This document shows, one piece after another, positions 1 to 12,094 of a stretch of DNA of 63,524 nucleotides (positions are counted from its first letter, which is position 1; every line of letters starts with the position of its first letter). Source of the stretch: Gnetum montanum (lineage: Eukaryota; Streptophyta; Gnetopsida; Gnetales; Gnetaceae); the NCBI GenBank assembly GCA_015680685.1, contig MNCI01020885.1:66782-130305 (forward strand). Reading direction: 5' to 3'. The notes below the pieces were generated by a model. The model was not told the DNA's origin and did no database searches. It worked only from the letters and a program-made list of their open reading frames with translations. A program made the position numbers and the translations under genes.

Positions 1-235
1 TTTAAGTTCTTATTAAGAAGGGAACCGTACATTTCCAAGCTGAGAGAGACCATAGAAACTGGTGGATGGATAGATGAAGTGATCTCATTGCCTACCATAT
101 CAAAAGAAACACACCTTAGCATCAACATTGTGACTTAAAGGTAAAAACCAAACATTAGCAATCAACATGAAAATAATTCATACCATCATTCTAAACACTT
201 ATTGGGTGAAAAAATTACAAGGTGGATCACACACA

Positions 236-485
236 CATACACAAAAAATGGAAAAGTATAACAATGTTGTAAAAAAAAAAAGAAAAGTTAAAGAAATATG
301 TAAAAAAAAAACATGTAAGACAAAAACATGTAAAACAAAATTGTGTAAAACAAAAATGTTGTAAAACAAAAAAGTTGTAAAACAAAAATGTGTAAAAAAA
401 AAACTTGTAAAACAAAAACATTGTAAAAAAACCGTGTAAAACAAAAACTTGTAAAACAAAAATGTTGTAAAACAAAAACATAAAA
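236..485. repeat. A-rich minisatellite in the 3' tail of copy A
   Basis: Imperfect tandem copies of a unit close to TGTAAAACAAAAA. Copy B has only a few units at 57930-58060, and W has a degenerate equivalent near 43700-43740, so the array expanded in A. The long minus-strand Phe/Leu-rich open frames here are by-products of the repeat. Confidence 0.75.
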
Positions 486-689
486 GAACTGAGGGCCCCA
501 TATGATTAGCATAGGTGGCCATCTCCCCCATGACGGAGTGGAAAGGAAGAGATCCGAAATAATGAGCACCTATCTAAATTTCTAAGAAGTGCCCAACTTC
601 TCCTAATTGACGATCTTAGATTAAGGGGTGGAAGTTGGCGACGCTCATATTCCAATGTGTATATGCTTTTGTTATGGGCATGGGTTTCC

Positions 690-1320
690 TTAGTTCATTC
701 CATGCATATTTGGTTGCTCTTTTCTATAGCTATCAACCACGGGGTGTCTACTACTGGTTGTGTGGCTGCTACATACTGGCATCTTTGTTGCAAAGTTTCA
801 AGAAAACACTTGTTACATGGAGGAATTTCCTCCATGTCATCACCCAATGAATCACTGTATGTGATGCATGGAAATTTCCTCTTCTTGATATTTCCATAAA
901 TGCTTATCTTAGAAATTTCCAAGGAAAGATCATGGATCCTAAGGCATGCGTCTACTGTGCTTAGCCATGCCCTTCCCATTATAATTGGGAAGTCCCCTTC
1001 GTTGTTGTTGAATTCAATCACCAGGAAATCAGCTAGGTAAGACCAACCACACATAGTGATAATAATGTCCTCCACCAATCCCAAGGGAATGGTGATGGAC
1101 TGGTCTACCAGCTCTAGTTGAATGTTTCTCTTCTTAAGTTGGGGGAGGTTCCAGGCTTGATACATTTCTCGTGATATTAAATTGACTCTAGAACTTGAGT
1201 CAAGAAGAGCCCTATGTGGTTCATTTTTGGTGATTTGTAAATAGATTAAGGTGCTTCCAGGATCAGTTAGTTTCCTAGAAAGGTGGCCTACCTTGATCTA
1301 GTCAGTTACGGTATGCATTA
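690..1320 (-). pseudogene. Retropepsin-like protease domain of copy A (degenerate)
   Basis: Aspartic protease that would cut the Gag-Pol polyprotein in the virus-like particle. The frame shows the active-site segment around LLDSSSRVNLIS, where D-S-G is expected, so the flap-side Gly is lost. It is followed by an IPLGLVEDI segment and a GDFPIIMGRAWLS segment that matches the family's conserved I-I-L-G-R-P/A-F-L block. The N-terminal side joins the proline-rich end of gag. Copy B (58350-58930) and W (47004-47400) carry the same domain. Inactive by inference because of the lost Gly and nearby stops. Confidence 0.75.
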
Positions 1321-1499
1321 ACATAACCGTATGCATTAAGCTCTGTTGGACTGAAGGGTGCTATGAAGTGTTAGATGGTGGAGGAGTGTACATGGGCTCA
1401 ACCGCTTGTTGTTGTGAGAGTTTGTCTAGGCTTTTGGTTCTGAAGAAGGATATTCTCTTTTTACAATTTTTAGAACCAGCAGTAGGTTAAATATTTACA

Positions 1500-3833
1500 G
1501 CTCTCGTAGTGTGACATTGCTACAGTTGAGTAGGAAGTTTCCCTTACATTGTTGGAGCAGGAGGTGTTATGGGAACTACTTGTGGAAGAGGTGTAGATGG
1601 ATTTGGAGGATGGTATGGATATGGAGTGTCTCTCGGAGGAGAAGGAATCCTTCTAAAGTACTTCCAAACCTGGTAGTGATGGTGGGGAGTTGTGTGACTC
1701 ATAGAGTCACTTGGAGAAATCGGCTGCTGCACATAATATCCATAAGGGTTAGGCTACCGATAAGGTATTGATGTTTTGGCGATGGCATCCCCCATGATTG
1801 TGGGTATTGCCACTATTGATGCTATCCGATGGGTTGTGGGGGAGTTCCACTTGGACAATACGTTAATGGTTGGTGGAATTGCCTTGGGTTACCTTGGGGA
1901 TAAGGTAACCTACGGGGTGTTTGCCATTAATTAAGTCTTGGATTAAGTGCATACACCCTAGACTCCTATAGATGTGAGATGATGGGGAAACATCCCTTAG
2001 GATGATCATAGTGGCAGATCTCACATCCACCGTCATCATCTGTGTTAAAGTCCACAACTCCATCAGAGTTAGTGATTTTCCCCTTATCCTTGTTATGTGC
2101 AGGGCCTAAATCTCTCCACTTTGTCTTACCTTTGTCACTACTTTGTTCTACCTTAGACTCTTCTACAATTTTTAAGATAGTTTCAATTTTAGAGTCTAAG
2201 GAACTCCATACATTATCTACCTTAACTGCTATTTCTGTTGGAGCTTTTGAATCAACAATGTTTTTCTGTTCACCAACGCTTCGATTGGTGACTCATCCTC
2301 TTCATCACAAAATTTCACTCCCTTCTTTGGAAGAGAGGGGTCACGATTGTATTCCTCCGCAATTTCCCTTTTTCGTAGCTCACCTTATTCTTTTGCTACT
2401 TGCTCCAAAAAGTGATGTACTTCATGGGCTCTAAGTTGTGAGAGTCTCCCTTGGGCATAAGTCCCAAGGGTTCTTCTAGTTTCATGCCTTAGCCCATCCA
2501 TGATGTGGTGAATTTTATCCCTCTGAGCGTACCCATGGCCCGGGAAACAATGTAACAATGTGTAGTAGCAGGCCATGGTAGCATCTAAGGGTTCATAAGT
2601 ACCTTACTTCTAGCCTTGGATCTGCTTACAAAAATTAGACACTCGGGAGTACGTTTGATACTTATCATTGAAGAGTTCTAGCATCATACTCCACCTCCTA
2701 ATGGTTTTCTATTCTAAGGAACGGTACCAACTCTCTGCTTCCTTGATGAGTGTCCTTGGGAACAACCTAAGTTTTTTTCACTCATTTTCTATATTCTGCA
2801 AGGCACAGGCATTGTGGAATGCCTGTAAATGATTTTGCGGATCAGCATTGTATCCCCCTTCAAATCATGGAATATTGTTCATGTCTAAACATTTGATCTG
2901 ACTATCTTTTAAATGCCTTGTGGAAATCCTAACTACATCTGTTATGTCAAGCATGCTTCGGGTTGCAAGTTGGGGCTTGTCATAATCATCTCTTTCATGA
3001 TGCCTATGATTTCTGCATTGTTCCCTACTCTCCCTACATCCTTGTCCTTGTCCTCTCTCTCAACTTTCCTATTGAGGTCTCTTATTTTGTCTAACTTTAT
3101 CCTCTCTATTGTGTTCATGATGGCTGCGCCCAGATGTGGAAGGAGAGGGTGAGTGATGTGAAGAAGGGAAAGAAGAAGGGGAACCATCGCCATGACGATG
3201 TTTCCTATCTTCTCTACTGCTGCTCCGGCCTCGATTGTGATGACAATCTAAGTGCCCATCCTTAGCATGAGTGGTTGTTCCCTCTATGAATAGTTGGTGT
3301 TCACGGGCATTAGAACCATGGTTATGTATCGTTGATTGTAGGTTTTGATATCCTACCTCCTCACCATCATTAGGAGGGGAAACATCATTTACTAAAGAAC
3401 CTGTTATAAAGGGTTCCTCATCTCCTATTTCGCTAAGGACGTGTGGGCCCTTGCCTTTCAAAAGTGTATGTTGACTCTCCTGCCTTGATTCCCTCATATG
3501 TTGTGCTTCTGTGGGATGATAATCCCTCATATCAAAGTCTTCCACAATGTATTTAGCATACAATTTTGTCATGCCAATCTGTGCCAAAGCACGAAAAAGC
3601 ATGTTAGAGACTAACTGATCTGGGGGTAACACGATGTTACCTTGCAAATATCTCCATCGCAGTTGTTCATCTTGATGGAGGATAAAGGTAAAGTTTGGAA
3701 TATACTCATCAAGATGAGTATAAACTATCCTGTATTGTTTAGGACTTGGCTAATTTCAGCTATGTGTTTTATGTTGCCAACTATCTCGTGTATGGTCCTT
3801 AGGTGGTGAGTTGCTCTTGTGAGAAGAAGACAT
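1500..3833 (-). pseudogene. gag of copy A (degenerate)
   Basis: Structural gag polyprotein. The start ATG at 3833 opens with MSSSHKSNSPPKDHTRDSW and lines up with the start in copy B (61426). Visible blocks are an N-terminal region (3069-3647), a capsid-like block with HIMDGLRHETRRTLGTYAQG (2385-2576), a knuckle-like segment CEICHYDHPKGCF (near 1985-2025), and a proline-rich C-terminus (1544-1732). The knuckle spacing is C-x2-C-x3-H-x3-C rather than the usual C-x2-C-x4-H-x4-C. Several frame breaks and stops make it non-functional. Confidence 0.75.
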
Positions 3834-4845
3834 TTTGATTTATCAGTGTGCTAATTTTACCTTTATATAATTTTTTTATCTTGATTAACCGAAGGTTCGT
3901 TTAGGCTCCCAATGATGTGAGTGATATCCTTTAAGTTCTATTTAGCGCACAAACACTCAACCATATGAAACGAGCGTAGCATGTGCGATCCGGTTAAACA
4001 CCACATACTAAGTGCCTACACGCCCCATGAAACACTTGGGGTTAATCATTCGTTGTCTTCCTAGACTTACTTGTGGTTATCACGGTGTATGGTTAAGTAT
4101 GTCCAAGGTATATGATTTTTATGGTCTTTTATGTTTTTCTCCTATGCTATTGAGGTGAAGGGTTGAGAAACTAACTAGTTCTAACTAATGACTAAGTCTA
4201 AATTACCTTGCATCAGCATCCGTTCCCACTTACCGTACACACCTTGAACCTATGCAACCGTGGCTACCAAATGCTAATCATTGCTGGGATCACCACGCAT
4301 AACGCACATGCTCGAAGTGGTCATACTGAGGCACTTAAGTGGGAGGAAAGGATTGAGAAAGCTAATCTAGCCTAAGTGCGATGAGCAGACAATTCCTTGA
4401 CTAACCATACACATCTGGGACTACCACTGGGATTACCAAGCACAGATCCTGAATACGCCACTGGGTTACCAAGTAGTCACACTAGATGCTCGTAATCAAG
4501 TCATACTCATATCGCATGTGATGAGTAACCGATTCTTTGACTATCCGTACACATCCTTAGATGCTTGTAATCAAGTTGTACTCATATCACATTCTAGGAG
4601 TTTAAGGGTGATAGAGAAAATAATAAATAAAATCCTATTCCATGCACTGTAAGGTTTATCCAAGAAGCTCATCTTTATTTCCGTACACAGCTTGTGTTCA
4701 GGTACAATGTTGCTTGAATAAAGATTCATTCACTTTAGGACTCCTACTACGGGAACATGGAAAATATTCTATCTTTGGAGTGATCAAACTACCAGAGTTT
4801 CCCTACTTCTAACTCAAAATGGGAAATAAGGGGAGTGTGGCCTCT

Positions 4846-4853
4846 TATTTATA
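4846..4853 (-). promoter_or_regulatory. TATA box of copy A LTR
   Basis: TATAAATA on the minus strand, matching the box in copy B at 62504-62511. It lies inside the LTR with palindromes just upstream, as expected for a U3 promoter. Confidence 0.55.
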
Positions 4854-4871
4854 GATTTGGCGACAGACTGT

Positions 4872-4925
4872 GATATCGCGTACGCGATATCGCAGGGGAT
4901 GATGTGATATCGCGGCGACTGCGAT
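4872..4925. repeat. GATATC palindrome cluster in LTR U3
   Basis: The perfect 20-bp palindrome GATATCGCGTACGCGATATC lies at 4872-4891, followed by two more GATATC sites in GCG context. It sits just upstream of the TATA box on the minus strand. Copy B has a longer version at 62522-62612. Confidence 0.8.
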
Positions 4926-4939
4926 ATCATGTCTCATCA

Positions 4940-5404
4940 CCATTCTAATCTTCACTCACATCATGTGCATGTTGTAGCTGTCAATACCTTCAAATACATT
5001 AATATAGTATGAATATTTTTATTATTCTTGTGATTTGTAACTATAGTTGACATTCAACTACTAAGATGTCTTATTATTCAAGGGCAACAAGAGTAGAAGC
5101 CTACTATGGGAAGGATCCACTTGAATAACTTTTTTGAATTTTGGCCTTAGAACATAAGAACATTTTTCTATTATTAGTGGTACATCCTAAATTTTATTTA
5201 ATATTTTCATCATGTTTTTGCAATTTTTAAATGACTCAAAAATCACTTAATCTGAGAATTCTCAATAATTTCCTATGATTTTTATAATGATTTTCCTGCT
5301 ACAAAATGCTTAAATTCTATGATTTCATAGTTATCAATTGAAGATGAAACCTCATATATAGTCTAGATGGATCCTAGAAAGCTTAGATATCTTAGACATG
5401 TTTG
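4940..5404. other. Unassigned AT-rich spacer
   Basis: Lies between the outer edge of the A LTR and the truncated 3' LTR of W. No reading frame, repeat or LTR homology recognised. It may be old flanking DNA or an unrecognised element fragment. Confidence 0.4.
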
Positions 5405-6013
5405 CAAATGGTGAATGGTTGATAATTAACTACTTGAACCATATAATGGTTCTAAAGCTAACTATCCTAACATAAGTATCTGTATCAACTTGTCGTACAT
5501 GTCCTAAACTTGTATTAACACTATTGGGTTACCAAGTGATAGTTTCTATGTGTATAAAATGGTCATTGTTGTGACTTCCAAGCATTATACAATACACTCA
5601 AAGCGGGCATACTTATGTGTTCATTATTGATTATCTTAATTACTTTAATTACTATAACATGGAATGTAAAATGTGTTTAAAGTAAAAATTAAGAGAGATT
5701 AATCTAAGTGTTATAATGAATACCAAAAATCTTGTCTTTATTATCATTCACATGAAAGTGTTCAGGTATATGATGCTCAAATAAAGATCTATACAATCTC
5801 TTAATTCACATTGTGGTCACTTAAATGGAAAATATTCTAACTCTAGAAACAAGAAACTACAAGAGCTTCACTACATTACTAACTTAATGTGCCATAAATT
5901 CAGTGGGTACGCGTATTTATATAGGCTTGAATTGCATCTATGTTGATGCATCTAGATCGATAAGGCTATGTGATGCATGCCCATCAATGTAGCTAGTCGA
6001 CTACACTTCATCA
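5405..6013 (-). repeat. 3' LTR of W (truncated)
   Basis: Aligns with 51095-51733 of the W 5' LTR, including the TATATAAAT box and the ...TTCATCA terminus. About 250 bp corresponding to R/U5 are missing at the low-coordinate end. Immediately above it sits a polypurine-tract-like sequence and internal W sequence, which marks it as the 3' LTR. Confidence 0.75.
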
Positions 6014-6028
6014 TACCTCTACGACTAA
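6014..6028 (-). promoter_or_regulatory. Polypurine-tract region of W
   Basis: Directly next to the 3' LTR. Plus strand reads TACCTCTACGACTAA; the equivalent next to the B/C LTR is TACCCCCATGACTAA (62639-62653). Position fits the site that primes plus-strand DNA; the purine run on the minus strand is short and decayed. Confidence 0.45.
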
Positions 6029-7366
6029 GCGAAAACTTGTCCTTGAGTAAATAAAAGTAGAATGAAGCTTATTACAAAACTAGGAAAGTATGGAATTTAT
6101 TGACTAAAATAAATAGACTAACTAGTTGACCAAATAACTCTAAGTGTTAGATTATTTGGAATTACAAAATTAGTATCCATGACAACAAAATTGGAAACCC
6201 TTACAAAAATGATGGTAAGTTCCTGTTGGTGACCGTTTGGGACGCGACCGCCAACGAGTGTCCTCGAACAGGATTTAGGTGTCTGCTGGTCTCTGGCTAT
6301 ACCAAGGCCTAGATACCTCCAAATAACTTAGTAGTTAATGTGAGTATGTGTGTGTGCTGTTGCGGCGTGCAGTTGTGATAAATGTGACAATTTCGTTGTG
6401 TATGAACTACAAATGACTTACTTTAAAGAGATTCAGCCAACTTTGCCAAGTACTATGAGTTCTTGGAAATTTCCTATTTTGTTCAACTACCTAGTCTACG
6501 CGGCCCCTATAATACCTGCTTGTAACAAATAAAATTTTGCAAAAACATTTGAGCACAACTCCGCAATCTACTCCTAATTTTTCCCAGAGAAAGAGATAGT
6601 TCCACAAGAAAACTAGAAATAGAGCAAGATTCGATGGAAATAAGCAGAAAAGAAAAGAAAGCAGATTTGTGTAGACCTCAAATATTTAAACAAGGTAAAA
6701 TGACACGAGTAAACACTTCGCAATAAAGCTATTCCAAATTCAATATCTACGAATTGTTCAAACTTCCAAGGCTCAACCAAGCAATATCTTCAAGACAATC
6801 CTACTGTGCTACCAAAAATCGCTGCGTAAACTACCACGTACGAGACTCCACTTTGACTAGACAATAGATGCCAACGATTGCATTCAAACAGAACCTTTAA
6901 AAGACTTGACAATTTCTGATTGAAATAACACGGAAAATCACTTTAAAGATAAAGAAGCTATTCTGGTCCCATCAAAATACCAAAGATTTTCTGAACCCTC
7001 TCGGCTACTAAATTGTTCCACGGCGTGACTACAAACAGAGGCTCTCTTCCAACAACCCAATAGCAGTTCCCAAACGTTGCACAATAATGAAATTTACTAC
7101 TAAAATGCTCTCAAGGCTTTTAAACACAAGCGCTTCTATGGCAAAATTTTAATAGAAATTTCTATCGGGCAACAAGAACAATAAGAGCAATCTAAAAATC
7201 CCAAAATTACTTGCCAAGGATGATACTATCTAAACCACTAGCTAAGCAATTTAAACAAAACAAAAAATGAAATGCATAACTCACAGGACCATGACAAAGA
7301 GGCTGAAATCTTTATTCTAGCAAGCCATCTTGCAAACGATCTTCTTTACAAATCTTCTTTGCTCCC

Positions 7367-7460
7367 ACGTGTGATGTGAGACTTCCTTCTTGTGTTATGT
7401 GAGACTTCCTTCTTGTGTGATGTGAGACTTCCTTCTTGTGTGATGTGAGACTTCCTTCTT
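7367..7460. repeat. 23-bp tandem repeat in solo LTR
   Basis: Four near-identical units of TGTGTGATGTGAGACTTCC plus TTCT, just downstream of the TATA box on the minus strand. Not seen in the two Z LTRs, so expanded in this copy. It creates a repetitive reading frame that I do not treat as a gene. Confidence 0.85.
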
Positions 7461-8174
7461 GTGTGATGTTGATGCTTCCCCTTCTTCTTCCTTTTATAGG
7501 GTTCAAAGGTAGGTGGGGAAGTTACAAATTTAAAAAATATCTCACCTAACTTCTCTCCCAAGTCACTTAGCCAACCAATTAGAAAATTACTTACCCAACA
7601 AGTTAGGTGGTTTCTTGCCCAACAAGTTAGGTAAGTTACAACAATTTTGGGTGGTTTTTAGCCACAAAAAGAGATGAGGAAGTTGACAAGTGGCCTTGGT
7701 CATTAAAGTACAATCCAAACAAAATACATAGGGATACAAGCTATAGTACTCCATACATATTTATCCCTTTGATTTTACTTCTTCCAAATGAGATGTCAAG
7801 TCTTCTGAATGATGTATAAGGAAGTTGCAATTTTCAAATATCCAAAAATATCTTCAATAACATCTCTCCTAACTTTCCTCTCAAGTAACCTGACTAACCA
7901 ATTAGAAGATTACTTTCCCAACAAGATAGGAGAAATTTACATAGTTATGAAGAGAAAATATGCAACTAACAAGTGTTTACATCATACATGATACAAGAAT
8001 TTGGCCTTTGCATATAATTTAAATACCTAGGTAAGTATCCAACATTTCAATAATTATTTTTGCGGCTATGTTTCATTTGTTAGAAATATAATTATTTGTA
8101 AAATTAACTTTATGAAACAGTAAATACGCTATCTTTGGGGGAGGGTAAATATTTTTCAAGTGTCAATGTTTTCC

Positions 8175-8192
8175 AACACGGTTAACCGTGTT
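8175..8192. repeat. 18-bp perfect palindrome in solo LTR
   Basis: AACACGGTTAACCGTGTT is its own reverse complement. It lies at the start of the CpG-rich block of the solo LTR. I see no equivalent in the more decayed Z LTRs. Confidence 0.85.
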
Positions 8193-9264
8193 ACTTTACT
8201 TCCTCTGTGCACGCTCCTTCCTTCCGCGATTTGCATTGCTTCCTCCTCCGGACTGCTCCCTCCGTTATTTTCCCTACCACCGCTCTGCGTCGGATTGGCC
8301 CAAGGTCACGATTGCCACTATCGGTTTGTGGTTGACGTCGCCGAAACCCTGCCGCTGCTTTTCTACTACCATCCCGCGTCTCCCGCGTCTGCCATGGCTG
8401 TGTCATCTATTGAACCCCAAAACATGATTGCAGTTTGAACAGCTTTTTCATGGAGCTTGGCATTAGTTACTCATATCAACGATGCAATAACTTGAATTTG
8501 AGAACCCCCTGCAATGCTGTCTTGCCCCTATTCGTGGGCAGCATCCAAGTCCGGCACATCCGTATTTTATTTGGTAGTTTTTTGCTGGTAACCGTCCCGG
8601 ATTGCAGGCGTAGGCGTGGGCGTAGCAACCGGCTGCGTTCTGACCCTATTTCATTCATCCGCTATACTCTTTGGCCAGGAGATTAAGTTCATTGTAGAAA
8701 CAGAATAAAGAAACCCTTCGCGGCAAGTGTTTGACAAAATTTTAAGTGGAATATGAAGGAATTTCTGTCATTTTCTTGGCAACATTTTAGCAGCAAGCAT
8801 CACTGCGTTTTTATTGCCATTGATACTACGTTTTTTCTCTTGGTGTTTAATCCTATTTCTAACAGTATTCAGTAACCGTTTCTTCTCAACACAGAGTTCA
8901 TTTCCTCTATTTTTTGGCTTTCATAATTCAGAAAACTTTCATCATTCTTGAAAAATCTTGGTTTACCAAAAGAACCACATCATTTTTGAATATTATTTAT
9001 CCTTGATATATTTGTGGTCAGGCCCTGTATATTCCCTGTCTGCCACCGTTACTGAGCCAATCTAAGTTTGTAATGTGCTGCAATATCACATTCTTTGCCC
9101 AATGTAAGGTAAAAATCAAATATGTGTTTATCATCATAAAACTCATCCGAATCTTAAACACCTATTTCATTTTTATTCTTCTTAAGCAAACTGAAACTCC
9201 TGCTCCATGTAGTGGCTGAAAATGTGCCAACAGTTCCCTTATATTGCCAAAGGTAAGGAGAAAT

Positions 9265-12094
9265 TCAAATAGTTCTAGGAGGTGGAGGCTCCTGGGACAC
9301 TAAAGGTCTTTCTCCAAGCTCCAATGCTCATGACAGTGGAGGTGGTTGAGACTGTCCTATTGCTACTGTTGCTTCTAGTGGAAGTTTAACAACATCTAGT
9401 AATGCTTTCATCTTCTCTTCCTTGCTTTATGGAATGTATGAAGCTCACATAGCTTCACCAATGTGTGCTAGTGTGGGGATATCCCATAGGCATGGCATTT
9501 TTGGGAATAGCTCCTTGGTGTTGATGAACCATGCTACAAATTATTTTCATTCAATGTTGAATGTCTTTACAAGGTCCTATATCTTATGGTAGTCATTCAT
9601 TCTTCTAGGTAGGTTCTCAACAACTAATTGTTGATTAGTAAATTAGCTTTTGATAACTTCAAGCTCTACATTAACTATTTCTAATTGTTATTTTTTATCC
9701 TTGTGGTGCTTGAATTCTACCTCATATAAGAGGTAAAAACTAGCCATCTACTTCTCCAATTCTATTCTTGACCTTCTTATAGTCAGCATAGCCAAGTTTG
9801 CATATTAGAGGTTGGCAAGCTTCATATATTCATTCATCTCCTTGATCTACAACTCCTTTAGGTAGATTCTAGCCTTTTTTTGTGTGTTTAAGCCATTAAA
9901 GATTAGCTACCATACATCACCTCTTTATTGAAGTTATTGGAGGACCTTGCTCATCTTTGCCTTGGCCAATTGTATTTCCTTTTCATTCATCTCCTTAAGT
10001 AGTCCAACCTAGTCCCTATAATGATTTTTGACTCATTCAAATTTTAGAATCTCATTTTTCTAGACAGCTATCTCAATGGTCATTTTTTGACAAAGTGCTC
10101 AAACTTCCTCTATTGAGAGATTTTGATTTTCTACTACCAACCACCTTAAATTAAGGTTCATCTTGGCTAGTGACTCCTACTGGTATCAAATGAGTTTAAC
10201 CATCTAATATTTTTGTTGCTCAACATTGTGCTTGTAATGAATGTCCTTGGTAAGGTCCAAGTTTTTTCTTGTGGACTTGAGCTAGATCCTTATCAGTGTA
10301 GAATGTCAAGAATTATGATAAGGAGGTGTTAAATACCATGGTCTCATTTACATTCTCAACCTCTTTGATTCATTGTTGAAGTTTTTGAAAAGCTTCATCT
10401 TGTGTAAGGTCTACATTGAGAATGGTAGGGTCAAAGAGATGGGCCCACAACTTCACAGATTGGACAACCAACCATTGATTTTCAGTGGTAGCTACCTGTA
10501 GCTAGGTGTTCGCAATGATTAGTTTGCCCTTAGTCTCTAGCATTCTAACTAGGTTGCTATAATTTCATCTGGGAGATTAAAGATCTCTAGAAGTAGTTGA
10601 TTAGTTCCCACTAGTCTTTCCAATACCTCTTTGTGTTGGGCTACACTTAACTAAGCACTTCTTTCTCTTGCAAATGTTTGAACATCTACCATGGTACTAA
10701 TGTCTAGTACTACAATTATAGGAGCGTTTAGGGCTTCGACCACCACTTCCATCATTGTCTCTTACCCATGGTGCTGCATCACTAGGAGAGTCACCCCCTC
10801 ACCTTCCTCTAGATGCACCAAGAAAATCATAGCATTTCTAGAGATCTTAAGGAATTCTTGTCCAAGGATGGACACCATAACTTCTTAGGAACTAGGATTC
10901 ATTTGTGCAAGTGCCTACATTCACTATGTTGAGAATAGTGGGGTAGCTTTCTCCAACTAGTTGATGGTTCTAGTAACCTCATTGAGATGGCTCAATGCTA
11001 GATAGTAAATTGATAGCTCTCCAGGACCTACCAAATCTTGTTATTGCTACAACTGCTAGTCACAAAGATTTTGAAGCCTCTTTATAGCTACACATGGTTT
11101 TGGCATTATTTTTCCAATAGGTGATGGTGGTGGTTGCTGCTCTTCTTGCAGCTTTGTAGTTGCTTTGGCTTTCATCATCTACTATCAAGATGCAATAAGA
11201 GCATGGTGGACTATGTCATTTGCATAGTGTGTTACGCCTCCCCTATCATAGAATTTTCAAACAAAGCATGGAAAGGGAAGTGTCTTCCTTAATTTTTTTA
11301 TACCACTTCTCTATTAATGGATAGATGAGTTAAGGAAGGTTGACAAGGAGTTTACTACTTAGAGCCATGCATGCACAAGTGTAGAAGGCTATGACCTTGT
11401 TGAGCATCATCATTTGATTTAGGTGATAGGACTTAATTTTGAAATATGCATGCTTCACCATGGTGAGTGTCTTGTGCTCCTTGCAGTCCATCCCATAGCA
11501 ATACCAAATCCACTCTTTCTTGGCTTCAAGGTCCACCTAGGTGGATATCTCCACCAAAGTTGCCCTTGTATCCAGCAAGAAAAGGACCTCTTCAATGGCC
11601 TCAACCAAGTAGAAGAAAATGATTTCTTTGATTTTAATGGATGCATCTCCCTACAAGTTGTTCCAAAATAGGTAAGTCTCCCTCATGTACCATTCTCGAC
11701 TGGAGGAGAGAATGGACCACATGGGAGATCTCTACAGTTGTATATAGACTTCCTCAAGCACCAATTCTAAGAAGGATCCAAAGTTGAGTTCTTAGAGAAC
11801 CAAACTTTGAACCTTCTTGGCTTGGATCTTTTCAAGGCAAGCCTTTGTTAATGTGACCTCTAGATTTGTTCTTGGCCTCAGCACCTCATCTTACCTTAAC
11901 TGGTTAGTTTTAGCAGTGGGAATCTATTGAAAAGATTCCACTTTAGGATCCTCCTGAAGAGGTCCCGTTGCATGAGTTGCTTCAACTTCTTTCTCTTGGG
12001 GTTGCTATGATTGTTATTGGTCCCTTCCTCCTCATGGCTATTTCTCCCTTGGTTGGGAAGGTCCCCTCATTGGTGCTCCCCTCTTTGGTATCAT
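9265..12094 (-). pseudogene. Extra ORF in the env position of W (function unknown)
   Basis: A long degenerate minus-strand coding region of about 940 codons between integrase and the 3' LTR, where Athila elements carry an env-like ORF. The stretch 11330-12094 stays in one frame; its interruptions are mostly TAG or TAA where Gln codons would fit. A charged, Gln/Pro-rich N-terminus starts at 12094 (MIPKRGAPMRG), followed by a Leu-rich block, a segment with WYCYGMDCKEHKTLT (near 11480), long coiled-coil-like heptad stretches (9600-10600), and a proline-rich C-terminus ending at the TGA at 9265-9267. I see no clear transmembrane segment, so an envelope function is not supported. A homologous frame occurs on the plus strand at about 51970-53870. 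Confidence 0.55.

Larger units (their letters stand above)
1..4939 (-). mobile_element. Copy A: non-autonomous Athila-like LTR element (gag-protease only)
   Basis: Minus-strand Ty3/gypsy derivative, cut by the window edge at its 3' end. Reading down in coordinates it has one LTR (about 3953-4939), gag (start codon near 3833), protease, and then a non-coding tail. No RT, RNase H or integrase lies between protease and tail. The whole stretch aligns by eye with copy B (57366-62638), and its gag, protease and tail also align with parts of element W, where RT to integrase occupy the gap. So A is an internal-deletion derivative. Placement in Athila rests on the tRNA-Asp primer site seen in B and W and on the gag-protease type. 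Confidence 0.8.
3953..4939 (-). repeat. 5' LTR of copy A
   Basis: Aligns with the LTR of copy B (61572-62638). The upper boundary ends in TCTCATCA at 4939, the inverted partner of the TGATGAG that starts the B copy. The lower end is missing. The leader sequence runs straight into LTR sequence at an ACACTC/ACACT microhomology near 3953, removing the LTR terminus and the primer-binding site. It holds a TATA box and GATATC palindromes near the upper end. Confidence 0.8.
6224..9232 (-). mobile_element. Solo LTR of a Z-type element, 3.0 kb, with target duplication GTTCC
   Basis: Begins TGTTGGTGACCG and ends AATGTGCCAACA, matching the ends of the Z LTRs. Flanked by GTTCC at 6219-6223 and 9233-9237. 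Internal stretches align with Z LTR positions, including AGGCCTAGATACCTCC, the CTATAAAAGG box (7492-7498) and the run leading to TACTATCTAAACCA. No internal region is present, so it is the product of LTR-LTR recombination. It keeps many more CpG sites than Z, including a CpG-rich block at 8200-8660, suggesting it is younger. Short open frames in that block are not supported as genes. Confidence 0.88.

Noticed and set aside
199-569. Overlapping Phe/Leu-rich minus-strand ORFs, membrane-protein-like
   Set aside because: They are translations of an A-rich tandem repeat in several frames. Copy B lacks the array length.
7312-7561. Two overlapping repetitive ORFs with HTRRKSHITQEG-type repeats
   Set aside because: Product of the 23-bp tandem repeat in the solo LTR; not present in the other LTRs of the family.
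8160-8690. CpG-rich open frames that look like a host gene or CpG island
   Set aside because: They lie inside a solo LTR bounded by GTTCC duplications and matching Z LTR ends. The frames are short, overlap on both strands and carry no recognised domain.
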